Source: Parietaria judaica
Taxonomy: Eukaryota; Streptophyta; Magnoliopsida; Rosales; Urticaceae
NCBI GenBank assembly: GCA_954871525.1
Contig: OX940864.1
Location: 1,296,001 to 1,360,000 of the forward strand
Direction of reading: 5' to 3'
DNA length: 64,000 bases
Each line of letters starts with the position of its first letter. The first letter of the stretch is position 1. Below are positions 33,617 to 45,862 of this stretch, piece by piece. The notes below the pieces were generated by a model that saw nothing but the letters and a program-made list of their open reading frames with translations, made no database searches and had not been told where the DNA came from. Both the position numbers and the translations under genes were made by a program.

Positions 33617-35056
33617 ATTTTCTGGTTAAAGGTATGCAATGTTCTTAATTTAACATCTTTATAACACAATATATTTCATATTTACTTATTTGTTGTTGTT
33701 TTATACATCTGCAATTTCAGAGTTCGATTTATTCAAAATACAAAGGAAAGAAGAGCCATCAAAAAACTGGGATTGAGCCGAAAAAAGGCTAAAAGCCCGG
33801 TACCCCGTCCCGATATGAAGCTATGGTATACGAGAGTACACGTTTGTATAGCGTGCCATCATGAAATTTTGTTTTTATTTTATATAAATTTTCATTATTC
33901 AATGTTCTAATTTAGGTTTTTAAATTTTTGGTTAATTACCAGTTGAAATTGAATTTCGTAATCATTCGTTTACAATAAAATTATTTGTTCTTCTTTTATT
34001 AATATCACGTTTGGTATTAGAGTGAATTGTCTTGAATTCAATAAACCAATACATCAAAGCTTTGAATTATATACTTAATTTCTTTGTGTACATAATTACC
34101 ATGACACTCTAAGTATACGCATGCAAGTTCAATTTACCGACATCGACACTTTATTAAGAGTAATACATAAATCTGTATGCTCGATCGACGTCCAATTCCG
34201 TCCATGTCAAGTTAATATTTGTTTAACCCTAGATTAATTGAAGGAGCTTACGAAACATCAACAGTATTTTATAGCCACACAAAATCACAACACTTGTTTT
34301 TATTTTATTTTTAAAATTGGGAATTGGGATTGGCAAAAATACTTAACCGAAGCAAATCGTGACCAAAACAGCCTAAACCATGTCCGAACCAAAGCAAATT
34401 GAAGTGCACGTGACCAAACCGGTCTAAACCATGACCGAACCGAAGCAAATCAAAGCGAACTGTGACCGAACCTAAGCAAAACGAAGTGAATCGGCCCGAA
34501 CCATGTCTGGACAATCGGATTTTGGTTAATTTTCAACCCTATCGCGGCCCAATTCCTGATTTAATTTACAATTGAACTTTTTTGGAACCGTGACCTAGAA
34601 AAAAATTGATTTTGAAAAGCCATAAAGTCAGACCCGACTGAATAATAATAATAATAAAAAGCCCAGTACTTATCGAGTGCCTACAATCTACATTCTCGTA
34701 TCTCAAAAATAAATAAAATAAATATACAAAATTGCTATTTATAATCACGTTTCTCTTTTATCTTCTTCTTGAAACTTCCCTTAATTCTTTCGCAAGTTTC
34801 CTTTTAAAAAATATTAACTTGTCCATCATAATATATTCTTAACATCTCCATATAGCAATAGTTTCCCTTTAAAAATAAAAAAATAATTATCAAATTTTTT
34901 TAATTACTACTCTTAATCTAATTACCATGTCAATTCGCTTCATCACCGACTTCTCGTATTTTTCTTCGTTTGATTTATATTCATATAGTTTCTGATTTTA
35001 TATAAACCCAAATTCTTCGTATTATGTTGTTGATTATTGCTCTCTAAGGCTTACAC
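33617..35056. other. 3' flank of MSL10 and upstream region of the first F-box gene
   Basis: 34310-34520 has degenerate repeats of about 26-30 bp built on CC(A/G)AACC(G/A)AAGCAAA. 34575-34860 is the segment duplicated at 10.85-11.87 kb. No further gene. Confidence 0.55.
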
Positions 35057-36384
35057 ATGAAATATCTAGAGTGTTTCTCCGTTCCCAAGGGCTCGAGCTC
35101 CACAAGGAGTAGCCTACCGATGGACATTATCGTCGACGAGATTCTGACGCGGGCGTCGCCGGAGACGGTCGCGACAAGCCGAGCAGTGTGCAAGCACATT
35201 AACAAGGCGACGTACGAGTGGAACTTCGTCGAGAAGCGCCACAAGAGAGCGGAGATCGTCTCCGGCTTCTTCGCCCGGTACTGCGATCGGTTCAACCAAA
35301 CCTGGTGGCAGTTGAAGACCCGCGACACGAGAGAACTCCGTCTAGTCTTCCCTTTAAATCTCAACAAGGTCGAAGCGGTGACGAAGCAAGGTCTGATTCT
35401 CTGCAAATACGAGTACTTTGGCGGGATGGGATGGTCGCCCGTGTTCTTCGTCTGCAAGCCCGCCGCACGGCAAGGGCATGAGATTCCGCAGCCGAGGATT
35501 TGGTTAACCTCGGCGGTGAAATTCGCCATGACAGTGATGTCATCATCGAACCCCCGGGGACCTCATTACAAGATCGTCCGGTTTTTTAAACCGTACAGCC
35601 AGTCGCCGTGTAACATTTGCTACCGTTGCGATGTTTTCGACTCAGCGACGTGGCAGTGGAGGAAGCTCCCGAAGAACTCAGGGTAAGATTTTTATTAAAT
35701 GCAATTTCGAAAACGATTTCTATATTGAGATTTGTAACCTTGGTTCCGCCACTGATGATATTCCACTGTTGATAAATTAATTATACCCCATTGATCAGGT
35801 ATCAATTTTGCGAGAAGTTACTCGAGCCGGTGGTCTCCGTCGGCGGATTCTTCTACACCCGATCCTCGGAAGGGAGGATTCTCGCATTTGACTGGGCGGC
35901 TGAGAGCTGGAACATGAAGGCGTTACCGACGTCGACACTCTCCAGCGAGAGGCCGAGCCTTTTGGAGTGTGAGGGGAAGCTCGGAGCGGTATTCATGTCG
36001 CATCTATGCACGGACATGGAGATTTTGGTGTTGAAGCGTGGCCGGAAAAAAGGCGTCGAGACATGGATCAAGAGAATGAGATTGAGCCTGAACTTAGGCT
36101 GTTTGGGCCGTGTTGTACCGTTGGCTATGCCATGCAGCGACATGGTCGTTTTCAGGTACGGTGGCAGCGCCATGTGCTTTCGGATCGGAAGCAGCGGTGC
36201 GTTGGAGAATCGGGTCATGAAGAGTTGGAATCTCACCGGTAACATTAAGGAAGTGTTTTGGTTCGAGTCGGATGAGCAATTAGTTGATTTGAAGGCGGAG
36301 ATTGAGAATGTAGACGGAAATCGCAAGAATTTTCTGCGGCAAATTGTTTCTTTTTTTGAAGAATATGAATTATGTAACTATTGA
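35057..36384 (+). CDS. F-box protein 1 of the cluster (FBA type), 403 aa
   Basis: Two exons, 35057-35682 and 35799-36384; donor AGG|GTAAGA, acceptor TTGATCAG, junction ...KNSG-YQFCEKL. The N-terminal F-box (about residues 20-60) reads LPMDIIVDEILTRASPETVA, SRAVCKHINKATYEWNF. The C-terminal two thirds are a plant F-box-associated domain with FAMTVMSSSNP, HYKIVRFF, VFDSATWQW, VSVGGFFYT and LAFDW landmarks. Such proteins are substrate receptors of SCF ubiquitin ligases, binding SKP1/ASK through the F-box (family knowledge); the target is unknown. It is intact and is the founder-like member of the array; its 5' and 3' flanks are also found rearranged at 10.6-11.9 kb. The ATG at 35057 is the first in frame after the leader. 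Confidence 0.82.
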
Positions 36385-36596
36385 TCATACTTCAATCAAT
36401 TTGCTTTGATCAAGATCGATAATATAGAGAAAAAAGCTTTTTATATTTAATGTCAAAGCTTGCAACCCGAATCCGTTTTCACGCCTTGAATCGAACAAAA
36501 CAAATTGAATGCTATGATTAAAAACCGGGCCGGGGCCACATCCTGGTAATTGGTCAGCGTCGCATTTTATAACTCGAAAATTAATACTTATTTTTC

Positions 36597-36598
<2 letters not shown>
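36385..36598 (+). repeat. F-box 3' flank, also present inverted at 10.6-10.85 kb
   Basis: ATTGATCATACTTCAATC, AAAAACCGGGCCGGGGCCAC and TCAGCGTCGCATTTTATAA are shared in reverse orientation with 10595-10852. It is followed by a TA microsatellite (about 36599-36628). Confidence 0.75.
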
Positions 36599-36627
<29 letters not shown>

Positions 36628-36628
36628 C

Positions 36629-37329
36629 ATGTCAAAGACCGATTTTGTTATTGGTTGTGATCTAAACTTGAAGTATTTTGGGAAACTTGCTTTTTTATAC
36701 CTTCAATTTTTATCTTATGAAAAAGTATATTTTCTATTTATAAAAACGTACAACTAAAATATACTCTCTAAGTGTACTTTTGACACAACACTAACCGGCC
36801 TCTATTTTTCTAATTTTTAGTTTATTACCAAAACAATAAATTCCTAAATTGACTGTTGGTAATATTTTGATTTCTTAAAAAATTTATGATGCATATTACA
36901 TATATCAAAATTAAAATTAGATTGTTTATAAGTACAAAATTTTAATATTTATGAATAAAGGGCGATTTTGAATTTTATAAAAATTAAAATAGTAAAGTAT
37001 AAAAATGAAATGTAAAATTCATTATCTAGTGATGAAAGTAGGTAAAAATCAATATGTATGCATGAATGTTCAAAAATTTGAAAACTAGTGATGTTCATTG
37101 TTCATTCATTCACCAAAATACTCCTGCCTTTTTTTTTTTCGCATACCCCCTGATTCAACTTCTTCCCCGACAAGGCATAATCCGTCGTTGGAAAACATTT
37201 CACCCCTACAAGTATATTCACAAGATAAAAAATGCTTCAGACTTAAATATGCAATTTAAAAAACATTGAACAGTTAAACTTTCTCACTATTTTTTACACG
37301 TACCTTTCATGTTTACAAGTTCAAGGCGG
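36629..37329. other. AT-rich intergenic, no gene seen
   Basis: AT-rich with homopolymer runs. Nothing recognised. Confidence 0.55.
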
Positions 37330-37850
37330 CAAAATTCAGACACTCCCTCCAGATTTTAAGAACGGCATTATGCTTTGCACGACGAGACTAAACGTAATCG
37401 TAACCCTCGACTCAGTCATCTCTTCGAAAGGGCTCTGCAAGGCTTGAATATCCCAATCGACCTGTATCTCTCCGACCACGCTGCGGGTTTCTGCATCATA
37501 ATCAGGTTGAGCCTCGACGCGATCAAGATGATGATTAGATCAACGAAGGACTCGTAGTTCTTGATGGTCATATAGGGTTTGGGCCACGTCAGACTTGACT
37601 TGACGGCATGGACGAGCCACTGGACCCAGCCGCTGATCTCGTTTTCAGCATAATCATCCTCAGAAAGTTCATAGATGATGGTCTCGACATTGTCGACAAG
37701 CAGTAGGATCCAGGGTGCAACACTGGCGACGAGTTGCTCCCTGCCAACTTTCAAGGCTTGCTTGAAAGCATTTCCGGTATCGCCTAGCTCGGACAAGCAC
37801 GACTTCAGTGTTTCTCCGTCGGATAGGGCACAAAAGACCTAGGGGAGATA
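37330..37850 (-). pseudogene. COG4 fragment (Golgi tethering complex subunit)
   Basis: On the minus strand the frame gives ALSDGETLKSCLSELGDTGN, AFKQALKVGREQLVASVAP, ETIIYELSEDDYAENEISGW, VQWLVHAVKSSLTWPKPYMT and NYESFVDLIIILIASRLNLI, colinear with the middle to C-terminal part of plant COG4. It then degenerates: a frameshift after MMQK leads to a stop, with a last recognisable NLEGVSEF in another frame near 37345-37360. COG4 belongs to the eight-subunit COG complex that tethers vesicles at the Golgi. The first 60% and the end are missing and no intact copy is in the window, so it is a dead fragment. Confidence 0.8.
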
Positions 37851-39373
37851 ACAGTAATAATGTTTCAATTAAGGTTCGAATTTTTGTCAATTATCAATAT
37901 TCCATTAACAATTTTCAACAAAAGTACCTTCAATACAAAAAAAAAAAATGCTTTTCAAGAAAAAAATTAACTTCGTGTGGACTACTAGCCATATATCAAG
38001 ATGATACACACTTTATCTTAGCCAAAAGACCTAGATATGTATCTTGAGTTGATGAGTTGTTTGGGTTTGGACATGGAGATTGCTATTTATATACTAACAA
38101 TGTTATTGTTTTCTTTGTATTTGTTCCATGCGGGAATTTCCAAATCGAAACAAATGTGTATTATTAATTTTCATTCTATTTGTTCCATGAGAGACTTCTC
38201 CACAAAGCCAAATAGTTAATTATGTGTAATTGTGTATTATCAAATTATGTAGTATTTTTTTATCTTGTTTTTATTTTCTTATATGTTTGAGCAGGACATG
38301 ATTTTATTTACATTTGTTTGATTATAACATGAATTTATTTGAGTATTTACATATGTGAGAGTGAGACTATATTTTATTTACACATGTAAACTTAGTAAAT
38401 ATAGTCTTAAAAATATTTAGCGATTTTTCATCGATGAAGAGGTGTTTTTATTTTTATTTTTTCTTAATTTTCTAGAGAATTTTGTAATAGGTAAGTTAAA
38501 ATAAATTACTTCATAAATATTTTTTTTCTTTTTAATTGACCGAATTGAAAAAAACTAAATTAATCTTGGAGGTTCTAGCTTATAAGTATCTTTCTCTTAT
38601 TTTTGTTTTATATTATTTTTATTTAAATGATTTTTTATTTTTAAAAATTTAAAACTCTTTAATTTTTATTTTATAACTCCGATTGACTTATAAAAATAAG
38701 CATTGAAAAACTAGCGATGAGATGAATCCAATAATAGATAGGGATATATAGTTTAAATATACTTTAAAACACTATATTTTTAAAAAGCTATTGTTATTAA
38801 ATTATTTAACCAGTAACTAAATTACTAGATCAATTAGCACTTTTTATTAAATTATTTTAAAAAATAATTTGTATAACAGCAAAGCAATTAGGCCCCTTTT
38901 TTTAATAAAAAAAATGAAAAATTAGGCCCTCTTTTACCTTTTGGATTTTTTCTTTTTTAAGATTAAATGGTTTCATTTAACTCCTGATTTTACATTTTAG
39001 GGTAATATATGATATTTACTTGGTAAAACATGTCAAGCAAATTTATCATAATTAATTTTTTATTCGCTTGAATTTTATAAAAATTAAAATGGTGAAGTAT
39101 AAAAATGAAACTAGTTAGTTTTTAAAATATGTAGTTTACTTTTACAAAAAAATATCGCTCTTAATATTATTATTAAGAGTAATACATAGATCATTATCGT
39201 GTATCTAAAAACTTTAAAATTATGGTTTTGTTGAATGAAAATAAAATATTCACCTCTAGGTATTTTTTTTTACTAAATATCCATAGTCCCTTTTTAAATA
39301 ATATATAGTTATATATAACCAAACCATATTTATTGTTCATCAAATAGTTAAACGAATCTATGTTTATTATAAG

Positions 39374-39410
<37 letters not shown>

Positions 39411-39425
39411 CTATCTGTATACGCA
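37851..39425. other. Intergenic; contains an orphan F-box 3' flank
   Basis: 38435-39100 is a diverged duplicate of 40990-41600, the 3' flank of F-box gene 2 (shared AGAGGTGTTTTT, CTTAATTTTCTAGAGAATTT, GTATCTTTCTCTTATTTTTG, TCCGATTGACTTATAAA), but no gene body precedes it. 38050-38160 matches 25080-25170. A TA microsatellite is at 39378-39407. No gene. Confidence 0.65.
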
Positions 39426-39682
39426 GGGCTCGGTTAGGTCAACGCCATCATAAAAAGTCAACGAGCGAAACTTTAGTCACGCCATCGATCTCCGACGACA
39501 ATCATGTGAGTACACAAATAATATTTAGTTATATATATTGAAAAACTAATAAAGAGTAAATATCAATGTAATTTTTCTCTCGTATTTTTTCTTCTTTTTA
39601 TTTTTCAAATTGTTTCAATTATATTTCACTCAGAGGTCCTGGTCAACGCCGGAAAAAAAAGTCAATAAGCATATTCCTAGTT
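39426..39682 (+). promoter_or_regulatory. Leader of F-box gene 2 with probable 5' UTR intron
   Basis: AAGTCAACGAGCG...ATCTCCGACGACAATCAT|GTGAGTAC (donor about 39506) and TTTCACTCAG|AGGTCC (acceptor about 39633) suggest a leader intron. The TCTCCGACGACAATCA box recurs in the leaders of F-box gene 3 and, diverged, gene 4. Confidence 0.5.
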
Positions 39683-41059
39683 ATGGTCATCGTTAGCCAT
39701 CCTTCCACCGGAAAAAGTCAACGCATGAATCAACTAGCGAATTTCGAGTCTCCGAGCGGCTCAACCCTACCTTACGACGTAATTGTTGAGGAGATTTTGA
39801 CGCGGACGTCGCCGGAGATTGTCGCGAGAAGCCGAGCAGTGTGCAAGCACATTAACAAGGCGACTTACGAGTGGGACTTCACGGAGAAGTTCCACTGGAG
39901 AACAAAGATTGTCTCCGGCTTCTTTGCCCAACTGGAAAATGGCCACACCAGGTTCTTCTCCGCGGCAGCCACGAGAAGGATTTCTCTCACCTACCCTAGA
40001 AGAATCATCAACATCGAAGCATCGACGAAGCAAGGCCTGATTCTATTCATGTGCATGGACCGGGAGACGCCTCTGGACAGGCTCGTCGTCTCCAAACCGG
40101 CGACAAGGCAAGAGCAGGATATCCCGATGCCGGATATTTGGCGTTTCTTAACGGTGAAATATGCCATGACGGTGATGCCATCAAACCCTAGGAAACCTCA
40201 CTACAAGATAGTCCGGTTCTCGATAAACAACGACTCTCCTCTGATGGACGTGTGTTACCTTTTCACGAACCGGTGCGAGGTTTTCGACTCAGCGACCTGG
40301 AAGTGGAAGACCGTCTCGGAGAGCATCGAGTATGGTATTTTCATACATATATCATTGATTTATTGATGCATATTTAATTTCTCACGCTGAGAACTAACCA
40401 CTTTTTTTTTTCGAACTTCTAGTACCCCGTCTACGTTCCGGTTATGCAAGAAGCTGTTCGAAGGGCCGACAGTCTCCGCCGGTGGGTTATTTTACGGCCT
40501 AACGCTGAAGCAGAAGGTCTTTGCCTTTGACTGGTCAACCGAAAACTTCCACTTCATGACATTGCCAAAATCGAATCTCGGCAACAGTAATAAGCCGAGC
40601 CTATTTGTGTACGAAGGCAAGCTCGGCATCATCTTCATGTCGCGTCTATGCACGCTCATGGAGCTCTGGATGTTGGAGCCTGCACTGCCTATCGGGGACT
40701 ATGGCGCTGAGAAGTGGAACATGAGAAAGAGAGTGAGCCTAAACTTACGATGTTTCGATCGTGTAGTACCGTTGGGCATGTTTTGCAGCGACGTGGTCGT
40801 TTTCAAGACTCGTGATAGTGTCGAGATCATTCGACTCGGAAGCGGCGATTCTTTGCGGAGCTGGCAAATAAAGAGTTGGGACATCGGCAGTGACGACATT
40901 GCCAAAGTGTTTATGTTCGAGTCCGATGACCAATTAGTTAAGTTAAAGACGGTGAGCTACTTTGACGGAACTTTACCCCGTTTGGGGTTATCGTTAAAGA
41001 GGTGTTTTTGTTTTTTTCTTAATTTTCTAGAGAATTTTGTGTTAGGTAAGTTAAAATAA
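39683..41059 (+). CDS. F-box protein 2 of the cluster (FBA type), 427 aa
   Basis: Two exons, 39683-40329 and 40423-41059; donor ATCGA|GTATGG, acceptor CTTCTAG, junction ...SESID-TPSTFRLCKKL. The F-box is at about residues 30-72 (LPYDVIVEEILTRTSPEIVA, SRAVCKHINKATYEWDF). The FBA region carries YAMTVMPSNPRKPHYKIVRF, VFDSATWKWK, GGLFYGLTLKQKVFAFDWST, LFVYEGKLGIIFMSRL and FESDDQLVKL. It is close to gene 3 and more distant from genes 4 and 5. A role as an SCF receptor is inferred from the family. The last 20 or so residues (FCFFLNFLENFVLGKLK) are hydrophobic and unlike the other members, probably read-through into former 3' flank after loss of the ancestral stop. Otherwise intact. Confidence 0.8.
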
Positions 41060-41599
41060 ATTACTTTATAAATATTTTTTACTTTTTAATAGCCGAAATT
41101 GAAAAACACCAAATCAATGTTTTTAGATAAGTTATTTGGGAGGTTATAACTTTTAAGTATCTTTCTCTTATTTTTGTTTTATATTATTTTTATTTAAATG
41201 ATTTTTTTATTTTCTAAAAATTCAAAACTCTTCAATTTTTATTTTATAACTCCGATTGACTTATAAATATAAGCATGGAAAGTTGGCGATGAGACGAACC
41301 CAATAATAGATTGGGAGACATAGTTTTAATATATTTTAAAATGTTGCATTTTTAAAAAGCGATTGTTATTAAATTATTTAACCAAACACTAAATTACTTA
41401 GACCAATTAGCACTTTTTATTAAATTATTTTTAAAAATAATTTTTATAACAGCAAGGCAATGTCAAACTATGTCCTTGTTTACATTTTTTTGGTCGGATT
41501 TTTTCTTTTTTGGGATTAAATGGTTTGATTTAACTCCTGATTATATATGATTTTAGGATAATATATGATTTTTGGTAAACGTGCAAAGCAAGTTTATCA
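41060..41599. repeat. 3' flank of F-box gene 2, duplicated at 38.4-39.1 kb
   Basis: AT-rich flank with landmarks in the same order as the orphan copy upstream. No gene. Confidence 0.65.
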
Positions 41600-41930
41600 T
41601 TAAGTAATATTGATTGCCTTAAAGCAACTCAATTGGTTAACGGCAGGGCTCGCAAATTACGACAGTGGAATCCAATTGCCTTAAAGCAATTCAATTGGTT
41701 AATGGTGGAAAGACCAATAATGTTCAAGGCCCAATTATTGATCGGGGGCTTATTTAAGGAGGTTGCACCATTTTGTAAGTGTCGTTGGATCTCTAGATCG
41801 TGTAACGAGGTGGCTAACGTGTTAGCTCAAAAACGCCTCTCTGGTTTTGTTTCCGATTTATGGTCATGTAACTGCCCAGAGTGGCTTGTAAACCTTGCTC
41901 AAAGGGATTCAAACCCTTGTTAATCAATAA
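41600..41930 (+). pseudogene. RNase H-like (RVT_3) C-terminal fragment, probably from a LINE
   Basis: The frame encodes FKEVAPFCKCRWISRSCNEV, ANVLAQKRLSG and DLWSCNCPEWLVNLAQRDS. This is the C-terminal signature (SRxxNxVAxxLA...) of plant RNase H-like domains found at the end of LINE-type pol proteins. The catalytic N-terminal half is absent. A short tandem duplication (TTAAAGCAA(C/T)TCAATTGGTTAA, 41620 and 41680) precedes it and the sequence after the stop is A-rich (CCTAAAAAAAGGAAAC), as at a LINE 3' end. A degraded 5'-truncated copy is the simplest reading. Confidence 0.65.
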
Positions 41931-43070
41931 GATGTTTTTCCCCTAAAAAAAGGAAACAATATGAATATCAATAACACTAAAATCAAATTAACATTAAAAC
42001 ACTATATGAACATCAAGAACACCATATGATCATGTTCTTCATTAAAAACACTATACGAACATCAAGAGAACCAAACATATCCGAAAACCAAAAGCGTCAT
42101 TTTGAGGGTCTAAACGTCAAAATTCAGCTAAATTCTGATAACCTCGCTTTAGTGTGAGTCATTCTTTGTCGGTTGATTCTACCCAAAATCCATTAAGAAA
42201 TCTTTAAAATCCGACACTTCGATTTATTTCTACCTAGTCAAAGACGATTCTGGTGAGTTTAAGGCTTAGGGTATGAGGGAGAAGAAAATATGAAGTAGAT
42301 ATGAAGAAGATTGGTGAAGAGATGCAGAGGAGAGAAAAAAAATTGAGTTAAATTATGAAAGAACGCGGAATATGTCATTTAATTTCGCGAAGCACAGAGG
42401 TTCAAACGACGGAAGAACAAAACTGTCATCGGAACAAACTCTCAAATCAAAATTCAATTTTTTTTAAGTCTCGCTAAGGCGAAAATGCTCCAGTAACAAA
42501 AAATTTAATTTTTGTAGCGAAAGACTTTCAAATGACAGAAAAATTCTTCCGTCATTTAAAAGATATGTGCACCGCGGTGAATAACGCTAGGCGCGACGAA
42601 TATGCTCCAGAAACAAAATTTTAATTTTCTTAAACAAAACACAGACCCAAGCAACAGAAGAGTTTTTCCGTCGCTTGAAAGTATGGGCGTATAGCTTCAA
42701 ACGACGGAAGAGTTTTTCCGTCATTCAAATGTAAAAAAAAAAAGTAAAATAATAATAATAATAAGTTTAGACGACGGTTCATATGAACCGTCGTCCAAAC
42801 AATGATTAGACCATGATTCTTTTATTGTGTGGTGTAAACTCTGTGTAATCCTTTAGTTTGTAAGGTGTCAGAGTTTGTAGTCCTGAGTCCGTTTTCAAGA
42901 TCCTAACCGTTCAAATAAATTGGAATGTATGATGAAAACCCAAAAAAACCACGAAGAGGCCAAAAAAAAAGTCGTCTCAATTTCTACATTATGAAGCTGT
43001 GTGGATTTTGTTTATTTTTTAACTTTATCCCTTTATTATACCTTGAATTATAATTAGCCCTTGCCACAAA
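41931..43070. other. Intergenic with En/Spm-like subterminal repeats
   Basis: 42390-42800 holds many copies of ACGACGGAAGA/TTCCGTC(G/A)TT in both orientations and a perfect 26-nt palindrome at 42770-42795 (half-site GACGACGGTTCAT). The block ends near TTTATTGTGTGGTG (42840), a possible decayed CACTA end. 42885-43005 is a relic of the F-box 3' flank seen at 44630-44780. No gene. Confidence 0.5.
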
Positions 43071-43156
43071 GGTCAACCGTCAACGCCGTCAAAAAAAAAA
43101 AAAAAGAGTGAAACCCGAGTCCTCCGACGACAATCAGTTGATGCATAACCCTAGCC

Positions 43157-44491
43157 ATGGCCATCTTCCGCCATTTTTCCATCCCACGCATGACTCCTCT
43201 ACCGAATTTCTATGCTCCGACCGGCCCAACCCTACCTTTTGACGTTATTGTTGGCGAGATTCTGACGCGGACAACACCAGAGACGGTCGCGAGAAGCCGA
43301 GTAGTGTGCAAGCACATTAACAAGGCGACGTATGAGTGGAACTTCGTCGAGAAGTTCCACGAGAGAACGAAGATTACCTCCGCCTTCTTCACCAAAAGCA
43401 AATACTATCCCAGTGTCCTCCCCGTGATCGCTACGGGAATGATTTCTCTCGCCTTCCCATGGAATTTCATCAGCATCGAAGCGGCGACGAAGCAAGGCCT
43501 GATTCTATGCAGGTGCATGGACCCGGCATCACCTCTGAACAGGCTCGTCGTCTCCAAGCCGGCGACTAAGCAAGAGCAGGAAATCCCGATGCCGAATAAG
43601 TGGCATTCCTTAACAGTGAGATTTGCCATGACGGTGTTGCCGTCAAACCCTAGGAAACCCCACTACAAGATTGCCCGGTTCTCGATACACCACGACTCTC
43701 CTCTGTAGGATGTTGGTTGGCTTTTCACGAACAGGTGTGAGGTTTTCGACTCGGAGACCTGGATGTGGAAGACCGTCTCGGAGAGCATCGAGTAAGATAT
43801 TTTCAAATATATAAAATATTTAATGATACATATTTAATTTTATTTAATTTCCTACACTGAGAGAAAACCACTTGTTTCGGAATTCTAGTAGCCCATCCCG
43901 CTACCTGTTATGCAGTCAACTAATCGACGGGCCGACAGTCTCGACCAGCGGATTCTTCTACTGCCAAACATTGACGCAGAAGGTCCTCGCCTTTGACTGG
44001 TTAACCGAGAGCTTTCACATCATTATGTTGCCAAACCCGAAACTCGGCACCGGGGGATGTCCAGCCTATTGGAGTATGAGGGCAAGCTCGGCGTGATCTT
44101 CATGTCGCGTCTGTGCACGCACACGCTCATGGAGTTCTGGGTGTTGGAGAGTGTCGGCTACAAGGGCGCCAAGGAGTGGAAGATGAGAAAGAGAGTGAGC
44201 CTAAACTTCGGTTGCTTCGATCGTGTACCATTGGGCATGTTATGCAGCGACGTTCTCGTTTTCAAGACTCGCGACAGTGTCGAGATCCTTCGACTCGGAA
44301 GCGGCAATTCTTCGGAGAACAGGGTCCTGAGGAGTTGGAAAATCGGCAGAGACGACATTAGCAAATTGTTTTTGTTCGAATCCGATGAGCAATTAGTCGA
44401 GTTGAAGAAGGTGAGCTACGACTTTGACGGAATTTGCTTAGATTTTCTTGGCCGGATATTTTCTTTTTGCGAAGCAAAAGGGCTAATTTAA
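43157..44491 (+). pseudogene. F-box gene 3 of the cluster, broken
   Basis: The exon structure matches gene 2 (about 43157-43791 and 43889-44491; junction in SESID-SPSRYLLC). The F-box reads LPFDVIVGEILTRTTPETVA, SRVVCKHINKATYEWNF. Two lesions: codon 184 is TAG (43706-43708) where gene 2 has ATG in SPLMDV; and a one-base deletion in the G run at about 44052-44056 shifts the frame between NPKLGTG and MSSLLEYEGKLGVIFMSRL. After the shift the frame continues open to LFLFESDEQLVELKK and the stop at 44489. The conserved body with few lesions indicates recent inactivation. A truncated 183-aa F-box protein could still be made from the first exon. The leader (about 43070-43156) has the CTCCGACGACAATCAG box. 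Confidence 0.82.
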
Positions 44492-45302
44492 CTCTTGATT
44501 ATACTTATAGGTTTACTTGTATGTCACATTTAGGGTAATATATTATTTGTATTGTACTTAGTAAAAAGAGAATACGTTTCTGCTTTTTCTATTTTCTTTC
44601 TCGAACGAGATATACAGAAATCCGAATCCACTTCCAAAGCCCTAACTGTTCAAAATAAATTGATGCTATGATCAATTCAGAATCCGAGAAAAAAAAAAGT
44701 CAAAAAAACCTCAATGAGGCCGGAAAAGGCTCCGAAGCCCGGTGACCAATCTCGATTTCAACAATATGTGAAGCTGTAGAGTATGGAGAAATACAAAGCA
44801 ATATTTTAGTAGCAAATCGAATAATCATTAAAAAATTTACCGTGATTTTCTAACTGAAACGCCAAGAACCGGGTTTGAAAGTCTGCTTGCAAAAATTGTT
44901 TTTAAGTTTGTATTTCTCTTTTTCCTTTTTTAAATATTAGGGCTATAAAGAAATAAGCGAGAACCGATTTCTTTACTAGGGAACAGAAAATACCCGGTTT
45001 AGAAGGATCATTTTTTTTTCAATACTTGGATTCCTGATTTGGATTGGAAACAAGTTCCGATTTCAGGTTCCTAATTTTTTAGAGCTAATTTTTCTAAACC
45101 GATTTTTAGTACTGGATCGTAACAATTCACGCCGTGAGAAGTGACATGTGTTTTAAGTTGGGATATTTGGGACAAAAAAAAACTTAAGTATTACAAAAAG
45201 TATTAACTTATATTTCTTATCCTCTTTTGCTTTGTGGCACAAATGTATTATGATAATTTTTTTTTTTTTAATGAAAGTAGAGTAGTTGAGTATTACCATT
45301 AA
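44492..45302. other. 3' flank of F-box gene 3 and intergenic DNA
   Basis: 44630-44780 (CCTAACTGTTCAAA, AACCTCAATGAGGCCGGAAA, AATATGTGAAGCTGT) is shared with 42885-43005. No gene. Confidence 0.55.
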
Positions 45303-45310
45303 CTCTCTAG

Positions 45311-45862
45311 TAGGGCTGTAATTAAAACCCGGAATCCGGTTTTAAATCCGCATTCGCATCCGCATCCGATTTTAAAATCCGAATCCGAAATCCGGATACG
45401 GATATCCGGATCCGGATTTAAAACCGGATTCGGATAAGGGTTTTGTTATCGAAAAATCCGGATATCCGTATCCGGTTTAAAACCCGGTTTATTTTAATAT
45501 TTTTTTAATTCATTTTATAGGGTTTTTAATTTTATATGTATTAGAATATGACAATATGTATTAGATTTGTTCGGTTTTTTGGACAACGGGAAGATATGTA
45601 CTAGACTTGTACAGGTTTTTTAGTGGTTAAAACACACGTTTTATCTTCTTCTTTTTTAAATAAAAACAGGATCCGGATATTCGGATAATATCCGGATCCG
45701 GATTTCAAAACCGGATTCGGATACCGGATCCGGGTTTTGAAAATAGATATCCGGATTTTCGGATATCCGAATTTTCGGATCCGGATCCGGATATCGATTT
45801 TTGGATATCCGGAAATTCGGATAGTTCCAAAAAACTGGATATTCGCTCCAGTTACAGCCATG
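45311..45862. mobile_element. hAT-like MITE (TAGGGCTGTAA termini)
   Basis: It starts TAGGGCTGTAATT and ends AGTTACAGCCATG, with imperfect terminal inverted repeats. The flanking octamers are ctctctag (45303-45310) and ctctgtac (45863-45870), six of eight matching, a decayed duplication. The interior is dense in ATCCGGATATCCGGA-type motifs in both orientations, so the single strand can fold extensively. No coding. Confidence 0.6.
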
